This document shows positions 25,131-30,584 of a stretch of 30,584 bases of DNA, piece by piece. Under the pieces are notes generated by a model that did not search any database, was not told where the DNA came from, and saw only the letters and a list, made by a program, of their open reading frames with translations. Numbering within the stretch: position 1 is the first letter of the stretch; each line of letters opens with the position of its first letter. Source of the DNA: Acidobacteriaceae bacterium (GTDB taxonomy: Bacteria; Acidobacteriota; Terriglobia; Terriglobales; Acidobacteriaceae); NCBI GenBank assembly GCA_003133425.1, contig PKXI01000311.1, positions 1 to 30,584 on the forward strand, read 5' to 3'. Both the position numbers and the translations under genes were made by a program.

Positions 25131-25620
25131 GCTATGGGAGGGCAAAATTCGGCTTCAATTGGCCGCATGCGCCCTTATGAAGGCTACCAACTCGTGCAGG
25201 GTGTGTCAAAATTCCGCCCGTCAGGGCGAATGGTTGGCTGGTTGACAGCCTTGAATGCCCGTATTCCGGCGGATAGGTGGCTGCGGGCGGTTTGGATTGG
25301 GAATCGTCCGTGAGGGGCGAAGCACTCTGCGGTATCCTCGTAGAGTGCTGGACTCTGTGGAATGGCCTGGACCCTGCGGCGGGCATTGTGCTTTTTAGCG
25401 GCGAAAGCCCAGCTCCGGGCGTCAGATATAAGAGACACCATTTCAACTGTTTTCAGCAGGTTGGCACCGGCCTCCGCAAGTTGGACGGAACAGGGCGGCA
25501 GGAGTTTCCGTAAATAAGGGAAGTTGCTGCAGACAAAGCCCTCCTGCAACCCGGCATCGCAATCATACCGGCACAAACCGGAGTGTCAGGCCAAAGAGGC
25601 CTGGATAGAGGAAGAAGCTA
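25131..25620. other. Intergenic region upstream of the RND efflux genes
   Basis: About 490 bp lie between the tRNA gene (leftward) and the adaptor gene (rightward). They should hold both promoters, but no clear hexamer pair could be chosen. A perfect 8-bp inverted repeat, AGCACTCT/AGAGTGCT, with a 13-base loop is at 25321-25349; without a T-run it is more likely a regulator site or a leader hairpin than a terminator. Short frames here look non-coding. Confidence 0.4.
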
Positions 25621-26730
25621 GTGAGAAATAGCGCAGTTAAACGCATTCAGTTCATAAGTTGCTTGATTCTGCCAATACTGGCCGTTCTGGGTTGCCAAAA
25701 GAAAGCTGCTCCGCCAGCCACTGCGGGAATGCAGGGATTACCGGTGCAGACTGCTGCAGTCACATTGGCGCCCGTTGCCCAAAGCAGCGAGTATGTGGCC
25801 ACGATCAAGTCGCGTCGCTCGGCCTCAATCTTGCCGCAGGTTAACGGGCTGCTGACGCAGATTCTGGTGCACTCAGGCGATCGCGTAAAGGCTGGCCAGA
25901 CGCTGATGGAGATCGATCCGCGGCAGCAACAGGCCACGGTGAACGCGCAGCGCGCCACGGAACAGCAAAAGAAGGCGCTCTACGACTACACGACGGTAGA
26001 GGTTGAACGGCAGCACAAGCTGTTCGACGCGGGCGTGACTAGCCGCGACACCTATGAGCAGGCGCAGCAGGCTTTCCAGAATGCCAAGGCGGATTACGAG
26101 TCGGCGGTGGAGTCGCGCAAGACGCAGGAGGAACTGCTTGCCTACTACACGGTCCGGGCACCCTTCGACGGCGTGGTAGGCGATATTCCGGTGCATGTAG
26201 GCGACTATGCATCACCATTGAATCCTTCACCCCTGCTGACCACTATTGATGAGAACAAGGATCTCGAGGCGTACATTTACATCCCAACAGAGCGCTCCGG
26301 CGAGGTGCGTACGGGGCTGGATGTGGACCTGACGGACAACAGCGGCAAGGTGCTCGAGAAGACGAAGATCGGTTTTATTTCGCCTGAGGTAGACAGCACG
26401 CTGCAGGGCATCCTGGTAAAGGCCCCAGTGCATTCTGGGTCGGACATTCTGCGCAACGCGCAGATGGTCAAGGCGCGGATTATCTGGAGCACCAAGCCGA
26501 TGGCTGTGGTTCCGGTGCTGGCGGTGTTGCGCCAGGGAGGACAGAGCTTCGTCTTCGTTGCGCACCAGCAAAACGGACATTTCATGGCTGTGCAGACGGC
26601 CGTGACTCTGGGCGATACGGTGGGCAACACCTACTCGATTCTTTCAGGGCTGAATGCGGGCGACCGCGTGATCGTGTCGGGCACGCAGTTCCTGGTAAAT
26701 GGAATGCCCGTAATGTTGATGGGCGGCTAA
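25621..26730 (+). CDS. RND efflux periplasmic adaptor lipoprotein (MexA/AcrA type)
   Basis: This 369-residue membrane fusion protein starts at GTG, preceded by AGAGGAAGAAG. A signal with lipobox LAVLGC puts the lipidated cysteine at residue 25. The lipoyl half-motif ASILPQVNGLLTQILVHSGDRVKAGQTLMEID, given here only as a region (~68-99), is followed by a helical hairpin (~100-170) and the second half-motif TVRAPFDGVVGDIPVHVGDYA. The beta-barrel and membrane-proximal domains end with GDRVIVSGTQFLVNGMPV. It links an inner-membrane RND pump, encoded 190 bp downstream, to an outer-membrane channel. No TolC-like gene is in the window, so that part is off the right edge or elsewhere. Confidence 0.93.
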   Translation: MRNSAVKRIQFISCLILPILAVLGCQKKAAPPATAGMQGLPVQTAAVTLAPVAQSSEYVATIKSRRSASILPQVNGLLTQILVHSGDRVKAGQTLMEIDPRQQQATVNAQRATEQQKKALYDYTTVEVERQHKLFDAGVTSRDTYEQAQQAFQNAKADYESAVESRKTQEELLAYYTVRAPFDGVVGDIPVHVGDYASPLNPSPLLTTIDENKDLEAYIYIPTERSGEVRTGLDVDLTDNSGKVLEKTKIGFISPEVDSTLQGILVKAPVHSGSDILRNAQMVKARIIWSTKPMAVVPVLAVLRQGGQSFVFVAHQQNGHFMAVQTAVTLGDTVGNTYSILSGLNAGDRVIVSGTQFLVNGMPVMLMGG

Positions 26731-26745
26731 GCGGCGGTCTCCTGC

Positions 26746-26775
26746 CCTTTCCGCACATCACATAGTTCGGAAAGG
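26746..26775. repeat. Inverted repeat between adaptor and permease genes
   Basis: CCTTTCCG (26746-26753) and CGGAAAGG (26768-26775) are exact 8-bp complements with a 14-base loop, 15 bases after the adaptor stop. It lacks a T-run. The 190-bp gap (26731-26920) otherwise shows only the permease ribosome site GAAGGAAGG at 26906-26914. Confidence 0.4.
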
Positions 26776-26920
26776 ATGGGATGCCCAGCCAGGAGTGTGG
26801 CCGGTTGAGTGGTGCGGCTTTCTGACCCAGGCGCGATAAGACGGTGCCGCAGGCCGGGACCCCAAAACCGGTTGTTTGTTGAGCTGGAAATTTGCTCAGT
26901 AGTTCGAAGGAAGGCATACC

Positions 26921-29900
26921 TTGTTTGTCGATTTCTTTATTCATAGGCCGGTTTTCGCGACTGTTTGCGCACTGCTGATCATTCTGAGCGGGGCGATCTG
27001 CATCCCGAATCTGCCCATCGCCATGTACCCGGATCTGGCGCCTCCGGTAGTCAGCGTGACCACCAACTACGTGGGAGCCGACGCGGAGACTGTGGAGAAG
27101 GCTGTGACCCTCCCATTGGAAGAGGCCATCAATGGCGTCGAGGGGATGCGCTACATCAGCTCATCGAGCACTAACAGCGGAATAAGCCAGATCGCCGCGA
27201 CTTTTACGACCGGCTACGATCTGGACATAGCAGCAGTGGATGTGCAGAACCGCGTGGCCAGCGTGCAAGGACGGCTACCGGCAGCGGTGAACTCGACGGG
27301 CATCAGCATCACCAAATCGAACTTCAATTTCGTCTTCGGCGCAGGCTTCTACACTCTCGACGGGCGCTATTCGAGCGAGTTCATCTCCAATTACCTCGAT
27401 GTGTATGTGAAGGATGCGCTCAAGCGCGTGCCCGGTGTGGGCGATGTAATGATCTTTGGCGAGCGCAAGTACGCCATGCGTGTATGGCTCGACCCGGTGC
27501 GGATGGCCGCCCGCGGCCTGACGGCCACCGACGTAGTGAATGCGCTGGTGGAACAGAACGTCGAGATTCCGGCCGGCCAGCTCGGCCAGCCCCCCTCGAA
27601 CTCAACGCAGGCCTTTCAGATTCCGGTGCGGGTGATCGGCCGTCTTACCAGCCCTGTAGAGTTCGACAACATCATTGTGAAGAACTCTTCGAATGGACTG
27701 GTCCTGCTGAAGGATATAGGCCACTCGGCAGTGGGCGCAGAAAACTACGGCATGCTACTGGAATACTCAGGACAAGAGGCCCTTGGCGTGGGCGTAGAGC
27801 AACTGTCTAACGCCAATGCGCTGGAGGTGGACAAAGCGGCCAAGGCTGCGCTCACAGAGCTCGCGAAGAGCTTTCCTCCAGGGCTTCAATACGCCATTGC
27901 CTTTGACTCGACAACAGTGGTCGGCGACTCGATCCGCGAGGTGTTGATCACCCTGGGTATCGCCATCTTCATTGTCATCGGAGTGATCTTCCTTTTCCTG
28001 CTGGACTGGCGCGCTACCATTATTCCCGCTGTCACCATCCCGGTCTCGCTGATCGGCACCTTCGCCTTCATCAAGGTCTTTGGCTTCTCCATCAATTCGC
28101 TCACGCTGTTCGGTATCACGCTGGCGACGGGCCTGGTGGTGGACGACGCCATCGTGGTCATCGAGAACGTGCAGCGGCACATTGCCATGGAGCACTCTGA
28201 CCCGCACGAGGCCACATCGCGAGCCATGGGCGAGGTGACCAGCGCGGTGATCGCTACATCGCTGGTGCTAATCGCGGTGTTTGTGCCGGTTTCGTTCTTT
28301 CCTGGCACCACCGGCATTCTGTACAGGCAGTTTTCGCTGACCATTGCATTCTCGATCGCCATCTCGGCTTTTAACGCTCTAACACTTTCGCCGGCACTTT
28401 CAGCGATGTTCCTGCGCGGCGAAGAAGATCGCCCCAAGCAACTGGACTTCCTTCACATTCGTCCATTGTCGCGCGCGTTTGCCGCATTTATCCACGGGGC
28501 CGATGCGGCGATCACCTGGCTGGCTAGCTCCTACGCCAAGTCGATCCATTTTGCACTGCGGTTGCGGTACCTGCTGTTGCTGGTCTTTTTTGCCGGGCTT
28601 GGCGCCACGGTATGGCTCTATCAGCACGTTCCTAGCGGGTTCATTCCTCAGGAGGATCAGGGAACCTTAATGGTGATCATCCAGGCGCCTCCGGGATCTT
28701 CGCTGACCTATACAAAGGCACTTGCGGAGCGCGCGGAGTACATCATCCAACAGAATCCCGATATAGGCGGGGCCTTCGCAATCATCGGCTTCACCCGTTC
28801 CGGTAGTGCATCCAACTCGGGAATGATGTACGTCCGCACCAAGCCGGCCAATGAGCGACGTGGGAAAGGCCACTCGACTGCGGATATCATCACCGACCTT
28901 TCTCCCAAGCTTCAAAGGCTGATGTTTGCTCCCAACGGCGGCCTGGTGGCCATGTTCCAACCCCCGGCGGTGCAGGGCGTTGGCGCCATGGGTGGCTTCC
29001 AGTTCATGCTCCAGGACCAGGGCGGCAACACGCTCTCCGACCTTGATCGGGTGGCGCACCAGATCGTGGGGGCGGGCAACGCACGCAAGGATCTGACCGG
29101 ACTGTTGACCACCTTCTCCGCCAATGACCCGCAGGAGCTTGTGACCATCGACCGTGAGAAGGCGAAGACAATGAACATTCCGCTCTCGCAGATCACCGAC
29201 ACGCTGAGCGTATTCATGGGTTCGGAATACATCAACGACTTCGACTACAACAACCGCACCTATCGTGTGTTTGTGCAGGCCGACCAGCCTTTCCGCATGA
29301 CAGCCAGCGACCTGCACAGCTACTATGTGCGCTCGAACTCTGGCCAAATGGTGCCGCTGGATAACCTGGTCACGGTGAAGGAAAGCGCTGGCCCGCCGGT
29401 CATTACGCACTACAATCTTTTCCGCGCGGTGGAGATTGACGGCTCCCCCGCACCCGGCTATAGCTCCGGGCAGGGCCTGACGGCAATGGATGACCTGGCC
29501 TCGAAGATGAAGATGCCCGGCATGACTTACCAGTGGACGGGCCTGACGCTGGACGAAATCGAGTCCAGCGGCAAAGCGCTCATCATCTTTGGTTTGGGAA
29601 TTCTGGTGGTCTACCTGACACTTTCGGCGCAATACGAAAGCTTCGCACTGCCCTTCATCATCCTGCTGGCCGTGCCAATGGCGGTTCTCGGGGCACTGGG
29701 CCTGATATCGCTCCGTGGGCTCTCGAACGATGTCTACTGTCAGATCGGTCTCGTGATGCTGATTGGCCTGTCGGCAAAGAACTCAATTCTGATTGTCGAG
29801 TTTGCCGAACAGTTGCGGCGCAAGGGGCGATCCATCGCTGAGGCAGCCATCGAGGCCGCGGAGCTGCGGTTGCGGCCAATTCTGATGACCTCGTTCGCAT

Positions 29901-30097
29901 TCATCCTGGGCGTACTGCCGCTGGTCTTCGCCACCGGTGCCGGCGCCCTCGGACGGCGCTCCGTTGGAACCACCGTCGTGGGCGGCATGTTGCTCTCCAC
30001 GGTTCTGAACTTGTTCTTTATTCCAGTGCTCTACGTGATTCTGAGCAGAGTATTGAGACGCGGCGATATCAGTACAGAACCGCCGGCAAAGGCATAG
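26921..30097 (+). CDS. RND efflux pump permease (HAE1/AcrB family)
   Basis: This 1058-residue inner-membrane proton/drug antiporter has normal family length. It starts at TTG (MFVDFFIHRPVFATV, the usual N-terminus), with GAAGGAAGG six bases before it. The first membrane helix, large periplasmic porter loops and a second symmetric half are all present. The proton relay shows as the Asp pair in GLVVDDAIVVIENV (~403-416) and the lysine in LIGLSAKNSILIVEF (~947-961). GFIPQEDQGTLMV opens the second half. It works with the upstream adaptor as a tripartite pump for hydrophobic compounds. The large minus-strand frame within it (28667-29632) is an antisense shadow. Confidence 0.95.
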   Translation: MFVDFFIHRPVFATVCALLIILSGAICIPNLPIAMYPDLAPPVVSVTTNYVGADAETVEKAVTLPLEEAINGVEGMRYISSSSTNSGISQIAATFTTGYDLDIAAVDVQNRVASVQGRLPAAVNSTGISITKSNFNFVFGAGFYTLDGRYSSEFISNYLDVYVKDALKRVPGVGDVMIFGERKYAMRVWLDPVRMAARGLTATDVVNALVEQNVEIPAGQLGQPPSNSTQAFQIPVRVIGRLTSPVEFDNIIVKNSSNGLVLLKDIGHSAVGAENYGMLLEYSGQEALGVGVEQLSNANALEVDKAAKAALTELAKSFPPGLQYAIAFDSTTVVGDSIREVLITLGIAIFIVIGVIFLFLLDWRATIIPAVTIPVSLIGTFAFIKVFGFSINSLTLFGITLATGLVVDDAIVVIENVQRHIAMEHSDPHEATSRAMGEVTSAVIATSLVLIAVFVPVSFFPGTTGILYRQFSLTIAFSIAISAFNALTLSPALSAMFLRGEEDRPKQLDFLHIRPLSRAFAAFIHGADAAITWLASSYAKSIHFALRLRYLLLLVFFAGLGATVWLYQHVPSGFIPQEDQGTLMVIIQAPPGSSLTYTKALAERAEYIIQQNPDIGGAFAIIGFTRSGSASNSGMMYVRTKPANERRGKGHSTADIITDLSPKLQRLMFAPNGGLVAMFQPPAVQGVGAMGGFQFMLQDQGGNTLSDLDRVAHQIVGAGNARKDLTGLLTTFSANDPQELVTIDREKAKTMNIPLSQITDTLSVFMGSEYINDFDYNNRTYRVFVQADQPFRMTASDLHSYYVRSNSGQMVPLDNLVTVKESAGPPVITHYNLFRAVEIDGSPAPGYSSGQGLTAMDDLASKMKMPGMTYQWTGLTLDEIESSGKALIIFGLGILVVYLTLSAQYESFALPFIILLAVPMAVLGALGLISLRGLSNDVYCQIGLVMLIGLSAKNSILIVEFAEQLRRKGRSIAEAAIEAAELRLRPILMTSFAFILGVLPLVFATGAGALGRRSVGTTVVGGMLLSTVLNLFFIPVLYVILSRVLRRGDISTEPPAKA

Positions 30098-30106
30098 ATC
30101 AAAAAG

Positions 30107-30439
30107 TCACTGGGAATCGCGGTGGGCGATCACGGAGTCTTTGATGCGATCGTAGATCGTGACGGTCACCACGCCGCGATCCAGCAAGTCCAGCTTGGTT
30201 CGGTAGGGCCGGAAGCGCACGATGCGCCCGGCCCAACTGGGCGTCATGCCGGGAGCCTTCAGCAACTCATTGACCGTGGCGTGATTAATATCGATGCGCG
30301 CCTCGGGCGCCGGGGCCCTCAAAGATGTCTTGGGCGCACCACGCGATTCCCTGTTCTGATTCTGGTACTGGGCTGTCCCTGCTGCGCAAATGCCCAGCAG
30401 CGCAAGCGTCAAAGGCGCTGATCGAATCGTTACTCGCAC
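30107..30439 (-). CDS. ComEA-like helix-hairpin-helix secreted protein
   Basis: The C-terminal half (RIDINHATVNELLKAPGMTPSWAGRIVRFRPY) is a helix-hairpin-helix unit of the ComEA kind, which binds DNA non-specifically. A signal-like stretch APLTLALLGICAAGTAQ precedes it. I chose the GTG at 30439 because it puts the signal at the N-terminus (110 residues); a TTG at 30508 would give 133 residues with an atypical extension. Neither start has a good ribosome site. The gene converges on the RND permease, with nine bases between the two stops. The segment to its right (30509-30584) shows no gene. Confidence 0.7.
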   Translation of the reverse strand: MRVTIRSAPLTLALLGICAAGTAQYQNQNRESRGAPKTSLRAPAPEARIDINHATVNELLKAPGMTPSWAGRIVRFRPYRTKLDLLDRGVVTVTIYDRIKDSVIAHRDSQ

Positions 30440-30584
30440 GGCTCCATTCTCTGCTTCGCCCCAGGGAGACTGCAAACCGGCCGGGCGCACCCGGTAAAAT
30501 ATCTTCAATCTGTTTGTGAAGAAACATTCAGGCAGCTTCCTCGAAACCGCGCATCTACAGCCTTTTCGAGTTGAGTGTTAACAC

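Noticed and set aside
28667..29632. Minus-strand open frame of 321 codons inside the RND gene
   Set aside because: It is a shadow of a GC-rich coding strand; the product is His/Arg/Val-rich without recognisable domains, and the plus-strand permease is certain.

Overview
The window reads as a bacterial chromosome segment with moderately high GC. It is made of an accessory (defence-island-like) region of about 25 kb, followed by an ordinary efflux locus. No rRNA or other phylogenetic marker is present. The style of the RND pump, the DUF2975/YozG-type pair and general codon use suggest an Acidobacteriota-like host, but this is only a soft inference.

Left part (1-6190): an IS21-family istA runs off the left edge on the minus strand. 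Its terminus carries multiple short repeats and abuts a second, oppositely oriented array of the same repeat. Next comes an RNase HI-domain gene that has been split by a 3281-bp IS1595-family transposon (2495-5775). The element has 27-bp imperfect terminal inverted repeats and an exact 8-bp target duplication (CAAATCTG). Removing the element and one duplication restores a 377-codon reading frame. The transposon carries passengers: an OLD/AAA_15-type ATPase, an overlapping PIN-like nuclease and two very small basic ORFs.

Middle-left (6191-10991): a minus-strand operon of small membrane proteins holds a DUF2975 protein and a YozG-like XRE regulator, with a perfect 12-bp palindrome over the promoter. 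A plus-strand pair follows: a sirtuin and a one-helix membrane protein. The gaps of about 480, 490 and 670 bp contain no convincing gene; they look like degraded accessory DNA.

Core (10992-24730): six tightly packed plus-strand genes form one probable operon. The products are a protein with a CoiA-like Zn-finger N-terminus, a coiled-coil protein with a degenerate McrB-like AAA+ domain, an unrecognised 338-aa protein, a 1821-aa DEAH helicase with DUF1998 (DruE-like), a GHKL/MORC-like ATPase and a DUF4338 protein (DruA-like). This looks like an anti-phage system of the Druantia kind, but its composition (a GHKL ATPase between the helicase and the DruA-like gene, no methylase) matches none of the Druantia types I know. 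It is the best candidate for an undescribed system.

Right part (25053-30584): a tRNA-Glu(UUC) gene on the minus strand marks the edge of the accessory region. An RND efflux adaptor lipoprotein and an AcrB-type permease follow, then a convergent ComEA-like helix-hairpin-helix secreted protein. No outer-membrane factor is seen in the window.
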